Below are positions 1 to 10,886 of a DNA stretch of 64,000 nt, one piece after another (position 1 is the stretch's first letter; the number at the start of each line of letters is the position of its first letter). A program made the position numbers and the translations under genes. The stretch lies in NCBI GenBank assembly GCA_020809705.1, contig CP085825.1, forward strand, positions 5,580,001 to 5,644,000, written 5' to 3'. Origin of the DNA: Calonectria ilicicola (Eukaryota; Ascomycota; Sordariomycetes; Hypocreales; Nectriaceae). The notes below the pieces were generated by a model that saw nothing but the letters and a program-made list of their open reading frames with translations, searched no databases and had not been told where the DNA came from.

Positions 1-1798
1 CACCAAGGTTATTCGTATCCCATTTCGCAGCAGCAGCAGCAACAACAACAGCCGCAACCGCAACCGCAAGCACAGTATCCACCTTCCATTATCCAGGGTG
101 TGGATTCGAGGATCTCTCTCACTCACCTGGGTCCTAGCCCCCACCAACAGAATCCTGAGACGGTCTCCCAGCTCTCGCATGAGTCGCCTATTACCGACTC
201 GGATCAACGTTCTGCCCATTTGCATTCTGCGCAAACTTCTCCAGCGGTGAATCACTCAGTCTACGTACAGAACCACGGCTCAACCCCGAGCCTACCACCC
301 GTGCAACAAACTACCCCACAGCCCCAGCAAACGGGCATGGCACCACCCGGAGGTCCCCCGCCCCCTCGCCGTAACAACCCCGACTCCGATAAAGCACCTC
401 GAGGCCAAGTTGACGCTCCAGCCGGTCCACCACCAGCCTACCGCCAAAACTCAGCTCCTCTGAACACGATGAACCCTCTCCCACCTGTTCCTGGGCAGGC
501 ACCTGGCCAAACAACTGGGCAGGTCCCCGGGCAGACACCAGGACAGGCCCCTGGCCAGCCGCCTGTCTACCGCAACAACCAACCTCCTCAGTTTGAAGGC
601 CAACAGCCGATTGAACAGGGACGGGACAGTCCTCAACCCTCTTCTGCTGTCCCTAGCGAACCCAACGAGGGCGAGAAGGCATTTAAAGATTTGTGTACGT
701 GCCGATTTAGTGCACCCTTATTACGTCAAGTTGGAACCGTACGTTACTAACCGACTGACAGTGACCAAATACAAGAATGTTAAGCGTCTCTACTTTGATG
801 GCAAGTCCCAGATTGAAGCGCTCAGTGGCCAGGTCGAACAGCTTCAAAATGCCGTGGCCAACCAGCGGATGTCCCAGTCGCGAACAGCACTTGATGACAA
901 TGAGTATTCGACTCGATTCAATCGTCTCAACGGCGCCATCAACAACCTGTCATTCAATATCCGCAAGGACTGGCGATGTGTGCCCCAGTGGCTTGACAAA
1001 TACGTCAGCGTAGATGCTCTGAAGACAGGAAAGCAAGAGATGACAGCTGTTGGGCGGGCTGTGATTTCGCGATGGTTGGTCGAGGAAGTGTTTAATAAGT
1101 GCTTCCATCCTGGCCTCGATCACCAACTTAGCCAGAGCCTCAAGGAGATTGAATTGAGCATTCGACAGAACGCATACACGATGAGCAGCCAGGAGGAGTT
1201 TGACGCGCTTACCAACAAGGTTGTTTCTTGGCGCATGACGACGCTGGAGGGTCTGCACAGGTCTCTCAACTCACCTGCAACGGCGGATAACCGAACCCTG
1301 TTTATCGAGAAGGCAACAAGCAACCTCACAGCTTGCTTGTATCAGTTCCTCAACAACCCCCCTCCCCCAGGCGTGGAGGGTAGCACATCAATGATTGTGG
1401 AGCTGGCGGCGGGGATTGCAGCCAATCTCCCCTTGGAGAGCCGTGATGTTGCCATCAGCTTACCCCTACCAGGAGATGCCGTGCAGCCACATTTGATGGA
1501 GGTGGAAAAGACGCCGCTACCGGTTTTAGAGGCACAGAAGGAGGAGGGAGACGGTTCAGACGACGAGGAGGGAGACAGGGACAGGAGGCCTAAGAATGGT
1601 ATGTTGAAAAAAGCATCCAAGCCTGGTGCAATCGGGCTGGGAAGCAAAGATGCCTCATCGAATTCAAAGTCGGGTGCTGACGTGGGAGGCGTTTCAGCGC
1701 TGCCAATGGATCCTAGCAGGGTACGGTTTGCCGGTTTCATGGCGCTGGAGGTGAGAGGAAGGCAGGTGTTGACGAAGGCGCCAGTCTGGACCCTTTAG
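1..1798 (+). CDS. Gln/Pro-rich fungal protein of unknown function (5' truncated)
   Basis: The reading frame is open from base 1, so the start lies left of the window. The model joins 1-694 and 762-1798. The 67 bp intron has a GTACGT donor, a TACTAAC branch site and a CAG acceptor, and it restores one frame of 576 visible residues. The N-terminal third is low complexity: a CAG/CAA-coded glutamine run, a Pro/Gln/Gly tract with PGQ-type repeats, and polar Ser/Thr stretches. After the intron comes a probable coiled coil (from KYKNVKRLYF through QIEALSGQVEQLQ), then a compact helical region with conserved-looking Trp residues (RKDWRCVP and SRWLVEEV). An acidic, then Ser/Gly-rich tail follows. I do not recognise a catalytic domain or a named family. 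A regulatory or scaffold protein is possible, but that is inference. The exon structure is well supported; the function is not. Confidence 0.8.
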
Positions 1799-3006
1799 AG
1801 AGGGGCGTTGTAGTTATGAATGGCAACGGAAACACGCACCAAGAGAAGGTGTGTATGTGCGTATGAGACATGAGCAGCTTAGCGGTCACAGTCTTTGGAG
1901 TTGAGGTATTCTAGAGGAATGGCGGTGGCTTAGCGGATTGGAGAGGAAGATGCACGATGTGGCAAAGAGATGAAGACAAGAGGAATTCTCGAAAACATCC
2001 CGAAATTGGGCATGACAACGTGAATTGTTGCAAGATCCGATGTATGGATGAAGGCAGGTATGAAGATAAGGCAGATGGCGGGATGACACGGGATATACAT
2101 ATCTTCTTTCTGCATCACTTTTAAGGGCATGACTATCCGAGTGGTGTTTTGGTTGGCTTGTCACGCCCATCTATATACAAAGCCGATTTTTTTGATCATA
2201 GCATTAATGAGTTTCTTGGATCTTGAGGTGTTGAGGGAAGTTAGATGACGTTGGATGATATTAGGCTTGGGACACGATGGAAATGATGATTAGTGAACTG
2301 CTACTGAGAAGCAATGCTCTGTCTATGTGTCTCGCATGCCAATAATAATGAAAAATGTTGAGGGGTGAAGAATAACTGTCTTGGAACCCGTTTCGAGCAT
2401 GTAGAAGCAACATGCCATGCCACGACAATTAATTAATGGGTTTGATGCTCCATTGCCGCTTTTGTCAGCTAGTCAGAATGAGTCGAAATTCCCCTTTGGG
2501 GTGGGGGGGGGGGCCGAAGGAGGGGACCGCCCCGCAACCATGGCGGAATGGCAATAGACTACAATCAGAAGGGGAGTCATCCGGAGTGCAGAGCAACGGG
2601 GGGGAGGCAGATTTGGAGCCACATCATGCTGGAAAATGAATAAGAAGAGTCATAGTGGCTGGTAGTAGCAATGCGCCTACTGGGTATGGGTACAGCCTGT
2701 GCCTGGCGACCTAGGTGCTCTGAGTCACTGTGAGTAGTGCAGGCGCAGTGGGTGGACCTTTTGGACCCTCAGCTCAGGGCCGCTAAGTTTCAGTGCTTTG
2801 AGCCTGTGCTGCTGGGAGAATTCTTACATAAAGCCGGCCGGAGCTTTTTGACAGGAGGGGCTCAAGAAAAAAAAAAACTACACCTTCCAACTCCGATTCA
2901 CCCACCCTTTGAATCAATACCAGTCAAGCACGCTATTCTCTCCCCTTTTCAATCTTCCAAAATTCCAAACACACAGACAGTAATTACTCAGACATCTTCA
3001 GCAGCC
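1799..3006. other. intergenic region, unknown gene to TIF6
   Basis: No coding region is supported here. Short ORFs lack codon structure or homology. A G homopolymer interrupted by one T sits near 2501-2514. The last 150 bases before the TIF6 start are rich in CT and A runs, as expected for a fungal promoter and 5' UTR. Confidence 0.6.
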
Positions 3007-4013
3007 ATGGCGGTCCGCGCTCAGTTTGAGAACTCCAACGAGTATGTACCACCTACCGCCCGATTCTCGCGACAACCCCGCCCCCGCCATCCTGTTGTGC
3101 AGATATGCGTGTCCTGCCCTACCCTTCTTGCCTGCGTGCGCTGCGTTACGAAGATATAGAATCGAAGTTCTGACGTTTTGCGCTCCCTAGGGTTGGCGTC
3201 TTTGCCACTTTGACCAATTCATATGCTCTAGTCACTGTTGGTGGCAGCGAGAACTTCTACAGGTTAGTAATGATGATCTTTGTGGAGCACTCGTGATCTT
3301 GATCACATCATGCTGCCGTCGTCTGCATATCTATGGTTCTATCGCCATACGGGATACTGATTCAGTTTCTTCTTCTTAGCGTCTTCGAGGCTGAACTTCA
3401 AGACCTTGTCCCTATCGTCCGAACCACCATTGCTGGCACCAGCATCATCGGCCGTCTCACCGCCGGCAACCGCAAGGGTCTTCTTGTCCCTACAAACACT
3501 AGCGACCAGGAGCTTCAACATTTGAGGAATTCGCTCCCTGATTCAGTACGTATCCAGCGAGTTGAGGAGCGTCTCTCGGCTCTTGGAAACGTTATTGTCA
3601 CAAACGATCACATCGCTCTTGTTCACCCAGATCTGGAGCGTGAGACGGAGGAGATAATCGCCGATGTGTTAGGTGTAGAGGTCTTCCGTCAAACCGTTGC
3701 AGACAACGTGCTTGTCGGTTCTTATATGAGTCTCTCTAACCAGGGTGGTCTTGTACACCCCAAGACACCCATTCAGGACCAAGACGAACTGTCTTCACTT
3801 CTTCAAGTTCCCCTTGTCGCTGGTTCCGTCAACCGCGGCTCCAATGTCGTCGGCGCTGGCATGGTTGTCAACGACTGGCTTGCCGTCACTGGCCTTGATA
3901 CCACGGCCACCGAACTCAGTGTCATTGAGAGCGTCTTCCGCCTTGGCGAGGGCCAGGGCCCCAGCAACATCAACACCAGCATGAAGGACACTATGGTTGA
4001 GAGTTTCTACTAA
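3007..4013 (+). CDS. TIF6: Eukaryotic translation initiation factor 6 (eIF6)
   Basis: eIF6 binds the 60S subunit in nucleolus and cytoplasm. It is needed for 60S biogenesis and blocks premature 40S joining until it is released. The model joins 3007-3041, 3191-3262 and 3380-4013. The introns of 149 and 117 bp have GTATGT and GTTAGT donors and CTAG/TTAG acceptors. It encodes 246 residues, essentially the length of yeast Tif6 (245). The start [12 protein letters not shown] followed by [14 protein letters not shown] is the conserved N-terminus. The repeated pentein-fold blocks are clear ([63 protein letters not shown]). The start is fixed by the splice junctions and by the conserved N-terminus. 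The identification is secure. Confidence 0.97.
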
Positions 4014-4883
4014 ATTACTCTCTAGAGGAGATGAATTTAAGAAATTACACTATGGCTTCTATACCCCGCGGCTTGCTATAAGCTACGGGATGGAGAGGCG
4101 TTGCCTCTCCGCTTAGTTGTTTCGATCTGGGTTGCTGCTTGGGAAGCTTTGTTTTTTTGTCACACACACGGGCCTGGTGTTGGGAAACTTTTTTGGGTTT
4201 AACTCTGGTTGAAGTATATGCTTATGACGATACTCAGACGAAACAAGCTCGTCCTTATGTTCCTAAAAGAAAACGAATGGGTAGCATATAGGTGGGAATT
4301 CTAGGAGTATACCCCATTGACAGCTCTCCGGCTGCGAGCCTTGGCATCGCGAGCGCTGAAGGGGACATTTTTTTGTGGAAGGTTGTGGGATACACTCATC
4401 AAGTCGGATTGGCTTGTATGTCACTATGTACCTATGCATGCTTCAATTCAATGCGAGCACGACTATCTGCACATATTTCTTTTGCTTTGACCGCAGTATA
4501 CATGATGGCAATCCTTTAAGTGAAGATGAAAGTTATGACCATAGAAAAGGCTCCAAGGCCAACCCACCAAGATCATGGGATGGATGTAGGGAGAGGAGAA
4601 TGCATACCGTATTGTACTTGGACATGTTGTTCCCGGATCGAAGCTCCAGAACTAAAGCATAGGGTGACTTGGTTGCGAATGGATGCCATCCTACTTACCG
4701 CTTTCCCCTTTGAGCAGAGCATTGAGAACCCCGCCAAAGGATGTACTGTGAGTACTGTACTGGTGCAAAATCTAAGCCACCTCGACCTTTTTCTGCCCCT
4801 CCCCTTCTTGGATACCATTATCTTTCGAGAAAGATTAGACAGAAGAGATACATATAAAGAGAAAAAAAAAAGAATAACAAAAT
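4014..4883. other. intergenic region, TIF6 to EFM4
   Basis: This holds the TIF6 3' end and the EFM4 promoter. A TATA-like CATATAAAG lies about 30 bases before the EFM4 start (4851-4859), followed by an A-rich leader. No gene is supported. Confidence 0.55.
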
Positions 4884-5747
4884 ATGGCCTCGAGCGACCA
4901 GCCCCAGCATCTAGAGCCTTCCAAGCTCGGCACAAAAGAATAGTTTGTCAACCCCCACCTCCCATCCAATCCCTCTCCTTTCGCAAGCAATACCCCGCCA
5001 TGGAGCCTAACAAGCCTCTTTTTTTTGCCGGCAAAAAGTTGGGACAGCCTCTACACGCGCGAAATCGCCAACCACGCCGCCGACTCGTCCGACATTGGCA
5101 CCGTCTGGTTCGACGACTCGGACGCCGAAGCAAAAGTCCTCGACTTCCTCGACCGCCTCGCCGACGGCGACATTGACCTCAAGGTCGACGTCGCCCTCTC
5201 CCGCGACGATGCCTCTTTCTTAGACCTTGGCTGCGGCAACGGCTCGCTCCTCTTCGCCCTGCGCCAGGAATCCTGGCCCGGCCGCGCTCTCGGCGTTGAT
5301 TACAGCCCCCAGAGCGTCGCCCTTGCCCGCCAGGTCGCAGACTCCAAACAAAGCGCCAACGAAGACTTTACCTCCGTCGAGTTTGAGCAGTGGGATGTCA
5401 TCGCTGGCCCCTACGAAACTGTTCTCTCTGGTTCTCAGGCCGATGGCTGGGATGTTGTCTTGGACAAGGGCACATTCGACGCCATCAGCCTTAGTGACGA
5501 AAAGGACGCCCAGGGCCGACGTATATTTGAAGCATACCGGGATCGTATTTTGCCTCTTGTGAAGAAGGGCGGCATCTTCATCATCACAAGCTGCAACTGG
5601 ATCGAGGCTGAGTTGCAGGCTTGGTTTCAGCGTCCCACTGGTGATGTTGAAGGCTTCGACCTGGCAGGCAGAGTTGAGTACAAGACCTTCACGTTTGGAG
5701 GCCAAAAAGGCCAAACAATTAGTACATTGTGCTTCCGCAAGGCTTAG
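4884..5747 (+). CDS. EFM4: eEF1A lysine N-methyltransferase (Efm4/See1 type)
   Basis: This is a class I SAM-dependent methyltransferase. Family members methylate a lysine of elongation factor eEF1A in the cytoplasm. The model joins 4884-4942 and 5039-5747 (255 residues; yeast Efm4 is 257). Exon 1 encodes MASSDQPQHLEPSKLGTKEY, and the junction completes the conserved LGTKEYW-D block that opens this family. SAM-binding motif I is LDLGCGNG at about residues 81-88. GTVWF lies upstream, and the post-motif segments VLDKGTFDAISLS and ITSCNW are typical. An in-frame ATG at 5025 lies inside the 96 bp intron and is not the start. The donor is GTTTGT and the acceptor AAAAAG is purine-rich, which is unusual. 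EFM4 is convergent with the PP2A scaffold gene. The family call is strong; the lysine target is from family knowledge. Confidence 0.92.
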
Positions 5748-6275
5748 TAGATACTTTTGAAGCATTTTCTGAGATTAAAAAAAAGGAGACGAAAGAAAAA
5801 AGAAAGAAAAAAGAACGAGGGACTTCCTTGACATTGGACTTCAAGTAAACGTATTTCTTATCATGACGAGTTTGCCAAGATCCAGGGCAAATGCAAAGAA
5901 CCATTCACCTTGTCTGCTTTGTAAAATCTGCATATCATACATTGGTATTGGGATACCAATCGACTTCTGGGCTTCAGTCTCAACTCCTACACTCCACTGA
6001 CCCAAGCCTGCTTGGCTTCGCCATCTACTCACAAAAAAACACTCCACCCTCACAGTGCCTTCCTTGTGCCTTTATCTTGTTCTTTTCTCGCAAATCATGA
6101 GCGCCTGGGCATTCCCCGGTTCCAACCATGGCTAAGCAAGCTCTCTAGTCTCTAGAATGCAATGCGCCGCCAGACGGTCCCATTCTCTCCGGCCATGGCC
6201 ACACCTTCGAAATGACAAATAGGGACACCGGGTAATCTGTCGTGGTAACAAGAATTGCTTCATTACGTCTCTCAT
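5748..6275. other. convergent 3' intergenic region
   Basis: This stretch separates the 3' ends of EFM4 (+) and the PP2A scaffold gene (-). It is A/T-rich just past the EFM4 stop, with an AAAAAAAGGAGACGAAAG-type purine stretch. No gene is supported. Confidence 0.5.
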
Positions 6276-8738
6276 CTAAGGCGATGTATTCATAGGCTCC
6301 CCGCCTGCAATAGGCCCTGTCACGGCCGCTGCCGCTGTTGTCGCGAAATACCGCACGTCCACATCATCGTCCTTCTGCAGTTTGCCCAGGTTGGGCACAA
6401 CTCGTTGCTGGATCAGCTCCATACCTCGTGGTGACGGCACGATCTCGGCATTCTGCTTCTCTAGGTCATACAGTGTTCCCTCGTCCGGCAGGCGTCGTAG
6501 GACATCAATCAAGACGGCGTATGTCTTGGCTACATTGAATCGGATGTTCGGGATATCATCGCTAACAAGCTTGTCTAGCATAGGAAGAATCGATTTGGCA
6601 ATCACATCCATGCTGACGACAGTCGCAAGAGTCTGTCATGAACACCTTGATTAGCGGACCGAATTTTGCCACCCAGGCTGAATAAGAGCAAAAAAAAAAC
6701 AAAAAACAAAAAACAATAACAACAACAACAAGGACTTACGGAAATGGCAAAGCATGTTGTCATTCGGTAAAGGTAGTTGGGGTGGTTGCCCATAGCCATG
6801 ACCTTGGGGATGATCGCCTCGCTGGCCCATTCCACACCGAACACCTCCGTCAGCTTCTTTAGGTTGTGAGTTGCTGCCTCTCGAATGGAGAAGACGGTAT
6901 CTCCAAGCCAACCCATACATAGGTTGCTTAGCTTTTCGTCAAAGAACTTGACACCCAGTTGGCTGGCGAGAAGAGGAATGTATTCGATGATGGCCAAGCG
7001 CACTCGCCACTGCTTATCTTCGGCGAGCTGCACGATGGCGGGAAGGAGAGACTGGGAGAGAAGATCGATACCAATGACTGCATCCTTGTCAGCACAAAAT
7101 GCTCTCAAAGCTCTAGGGGCTCTAGGGGCTCTGCTTATCTACCTTGGTTGACGAGCTCAAGTTTCGAGATAATGTGGAGTCTAACCTCGGGAAACTCGTC
7201 CTTGAGCATCTGGAGGAACATGGGAAGTAGGTGGTCAATAGTCCTGCAACTAATGAGCATCATACAATATAATAGGTTAACGGGTCGTGAGCATACTCCT
7301 GCTTTCCAAGGATAGGGGCCAATCCACTGATCTGAGTGCCCAGAGCGGCTCGGACGTGCTGGGATGTATCGGAGACAAGGTCCTCAATACTGCTCATGAT
7401 GTCATTGAGGAGAGTGTTGCGGTCAACGAGGGCACAGAAACCGGGGATCTGGCCAGCGATAGCGGTTCGTACTTCGGCCTCGTTGTCTTTAAGGAGCTTC
7501 ACGAAAGCGGGAACAAGGTCTCGGGATACGACCTCCTCGTCGACTGCCTTGGCAATCTGTAGGGTTACTATATTAGTATGGTGGAGTCCAGTCAAAACGG
7601 AAAAAACATCATGGAACCAACCTTTTCGAATCGATCGGCGATCATGTATCGGACCCTCCAGCTCTTATCCTCTATCAAGTTGCGCAACGACGTGAGGAGA
7701 ACGCCGTGGCTAGATTGCTGCTCTTTGGGAACGGCCTCGGCGATGGAAATGAGGATCTCGACGGTCAATAATCGAACGCTGTCCTGGTCGTCTTGGGCGA
7801 GATGTTGGAAGAAGGGAATCATTTCATCGACAACGATAGCCGCGGGCATTTCCTTGACGAACTTGGCCAGGTTGGTGGCGGCCTGACGACGGACCATGGG
7901 GGTCTCATCGTGGACGAGCATGCCGAACTGTTGGCGTAGTTGCTCTTGGATAGGAGGAGAGACCTTCTTGTAGGGAGTTGTGAAGAGACCACATCCTGAA
8001 ACCTTTGATGTGAACCAATCCGCCTTGGAGAGGCGAATGGTGAGGGGGATGAAGTATTCCTCGACTTGTTGCGATGAGAGCTCTTCGCAGATCTTGTTCA
8101 GGGACTCGACAGCCTAGAAAAAAGATTGGTCAGGAAGTGCGGGGGGTTAATGACGACGAATATGGGGTGCATATTTACCTTGTCGCGCACGACAGGTTCC
8201 TCGATAGCGGCAAGGTTCTCAAGGGGCGAGAGCAGGACATGACCCCATTGGGCACCACCGACGTACTCAACGAAGCCACCGAGCTCCTCGCTGAGGGCAA
8301 CGAGGACTTCATCCTCGTCTTCAACAGACTCTGTTTATATGCTTTGGTTAGGTGGAGCTGAACTACCATGGATTGGCGAAGGAGGGGCATAGCGGCGAGC
8401 GGAGGTTTGACTGACCATCGAGGAAGGGGATGAGCTCCTCTCGAGTTCGCTCGGCGCCAAGGGCGAGGGCAATGGTGGAGAGGCGGTGGATGGCGTTGAG
8501 ACGGAGCAAAACATCGTCGTGCTAGCGGGGTGGAAGAATAAGTTAGCAATAATTGTAGACGGGGATAGGGAGCATCCATATTAGCATGAGCATCAGCATC
8601 AACGTTGGCATCGGGACGAAGAGCCTAAGCAGCAGCAGAGTGGGATGGGATAGCGTGGCGTCACCGCCATACCTTTAGCTCGTCGATGAGGACGGCGATG
8701 GGGTACAGCTCATCGCTGGAGTTGGGCGCGTCAGCCAT
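6276..8738 (-). CDS. TPD3: Protein phosphatase 2A scaffold (A/PR65) subunit
   Basis: The PP2A A subunit is a HEAT-repeat solenoid that holds the catalytic C subunit and a variable B subunit. Eight exons are complement(6276-6632, 6740-7077, 7143-7243, 7297-7556, 7622-8113, 8179-8330, 8416-8521, 8673-8738), giving 623 residues. The N-terminus [20 protein letters not shown] closely matches PR65. Family blocks follow: [75 protein letters not shown] and VRFNVAKTY. Every junction keeps frame and uses GT..AG ends; the introns are 53-151 bp. Relative to human PR65 (589 aa) it has a slightly longer middle and a short extra tail ending GEPMNTSP. The intron near 6640-6739 holds an A/CAA-rich run, a T-rich tract on the coding strand. 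The symbol follows the yeast name (paa1 in fission yeast). The identification is secure. Confidence 0.96.
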
Positions 8739-10886
8739 GGCGTGCAGGGCGGCAGAGTCGAGAGAGGAAGGCGGCGTCTCGACTGAAGCAGAGTTGTCGT
8801 CAGGGAGGAGGATGGAGGATGCGAGAATGGGGGGTGGATCGCGTGCGAGCAGGTGGGTGATGCAATGATTTGCGCGGAGTTCCCAACACACGATTTTTTG
8901 GCAAGGCGGGCAGGAGAGAGGAGCAGGTCAGCGCAATGTCGGGCAGCGACTGACCAGCAGGGGAGGGAGCCGGAGGGAGATGACTTTGGCCGTGGATGTG
9001 ATGTTGGAAGCGGAAGCGGAGAGCGTGGCCTTGGTTGTGGACATGTGAATGAAATGAGGGAGGGAAGAGGAGAGGATACTCTGGAGTTGGCTGGGAAGAA
9101 GGGGATGTGCCAGGATAGGTGGAGGAGCCTGCTTCAGCAGCAGTAGCACTGGAGAGCCCACCGTACCGTGGTGAGCATCGGCGGGCAGCGGGTAGGCTAG
9201 CAGCTACAGTAAGGCAGTTATTAGTGGGGGAGCTGTTAGGTTGGTGCCGAAGGGAGCGCTGTGACCACGGTTGAGTGCTATAATCTTCAGCATCATGTAC
9301 CTGCTGCGTTGGAGCCCAGTCAGCTGAAGGCGAAAGAGGGGGGGGGGGAGCTAGGAGGAAAGCAGCGCCTAGGTACCAGGCACCATGTCCCAATGCCCCC
9401 AGACAGTTTAGGTTGCTGTGGCTGGGGTGGAGAGGGGTTGCTGTGGCATTCGATCTCATTGGATTTGTACAAGCCTGCCTGTAATTAGGTCGGCGAACCC
9501 CTAGTAAATGGCCAGAGGGCTCTCCCGACGGCAGCTTTCCAGCGCTCATCACACTTACCGCCAGTGATGGCGGCAAGGTAGCTTTGGGAGCGCGTAGGAG
9601 ACGCACACAATTGGGCAAAGTGCATTTAAAATAGCTATCGCTCCAATTTTGCAGAGAAACGGGAAATACCAATATTCCTTTCAAATAGCGGAGAGAGATC
9701 AACAACTGGCTCGGATCGTGACAAAACTGTGAAGGATCGCTTCCTGTGCCACGTCTCCAGTGCTGCGCGCACAGGCAGCTCTGTGCTCGTTGAAACAATT
9801 TTTGTGGCCAGTGGCAAGATTCCTCTGGCCCGCCATCGTCGCCGCCTTGAGCATTTGGTATGAATCAATCTACAAGGACCTGCATGCATAATTCGGTATT
9901 TCAAAAATGGCAATACAACGGGGTCTCCAGCGCCGGTACGAATGATTGTCCGCCAAGCTGCAGAGACTTTGGTCGGGGTGACCAAAAGCTTGTTGTGAAA
10001 AAGTCAACGACGACGCAGGTCTTCATGCGATCTGCAGGTAGTTGTGACTGAGCGCGAAAGGGGCATCTGAAGGATAGGCTGGACCCAGGAGCTTGGTGAG
10101 CTGGATCGCATTTAAAAACCGTGCTAATTTTTTCACCCAAGACTTGGAAATGACGATTCGAAGTGGTCCCACCACTCGGAGCCGCAAATATTTCAGTCTC
10201 AGTTTCTTTGCGCTGGCTTGAGTCAGACCATGAGAAGCAGACCGGTCGCGTAGAGCATGTTGCCGCTGTGTTGCGCTGCGGTGTCGTGTGCGGCATACAT
10301 TGCACCTTGGAAAGATTGTGCCCCTGTGACTCCTTCACCTTGAACTCCACAGAATTAAACTACACTGAGACATCAATTTGATAGCAAAGGAAACAGGAAA
10401 GCGTTAATATTTAAAAGTTATTAATTAAATTTTATTCATGGACCCATTTCTTCACTTGTTGATTTATTTGCAAATGGGCTGCAAGATGGTGGGCAAAGGT
10501 AGAGAGGGAGGGGGTACATAAATTACCCCTCCATTAGCCACACTCGTCTTGGAACGTCCCTCATTCAGGCCGTCATCGGCACGAGGAGCATTGATGTTCC
10601 GACCAGCTCTTCACCCCGCCAGCTTGTCCCCAGGTTCATGCTAGTATGATACCTAGGTTTATTGAGGGGTAGCTGCAAAATACAAGGTCACACCATATTA
10701 TTACACCGATGATTCCTCACTGCGAACCGCAACCCCAAAATTTCTGTGACTCAATACACGCCCTGGCCCACGTTCCACGTCCCGCGCTCACGTCTCAAGC
10801 CCGACGGGAGAGCTACCTACGCCCACAATCTTTGGACAGGAACACCATCTAGGCCAGAGGCTGCGACAGAGTTCCTCCGATTCATC
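8739..10886. other. divergent intergenic region, PP2A scaffold to FRS1
   Basis: This shared upstream region is 2.1 kb long. Long ORFs on the minus strand (for example 8800-9798) are Ser/Pro/His-rich without recognisable domains and cover the probable 5' leader of the PP2A gene. A G-run lies near 9339-9349. A short AT-rich patch lies near 10405-10440. No gene is supported. Confidence 0.55.

Noticed and set aside
3263..3379. Possible C/D snoRNA in the second TIF6 intron (ATGATGA near the start, CTGA near the end)
   Set aside because: No complementary terminal stem flanks the boxes, and the CTGA is also the expected branch site.
5220..5765. 181-residue minus-strand ORF
   Set aside because: Antisense to EFM4, no domain; shadow of the methyltransferase frame.
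8800..9798. 332-residue minus-strand ORF upstream of the PP2A scaffold gene
   Set aside because: Low-complexity Ser/Pro/His translation in the likely promoter and 5' leader; no conserved motif.
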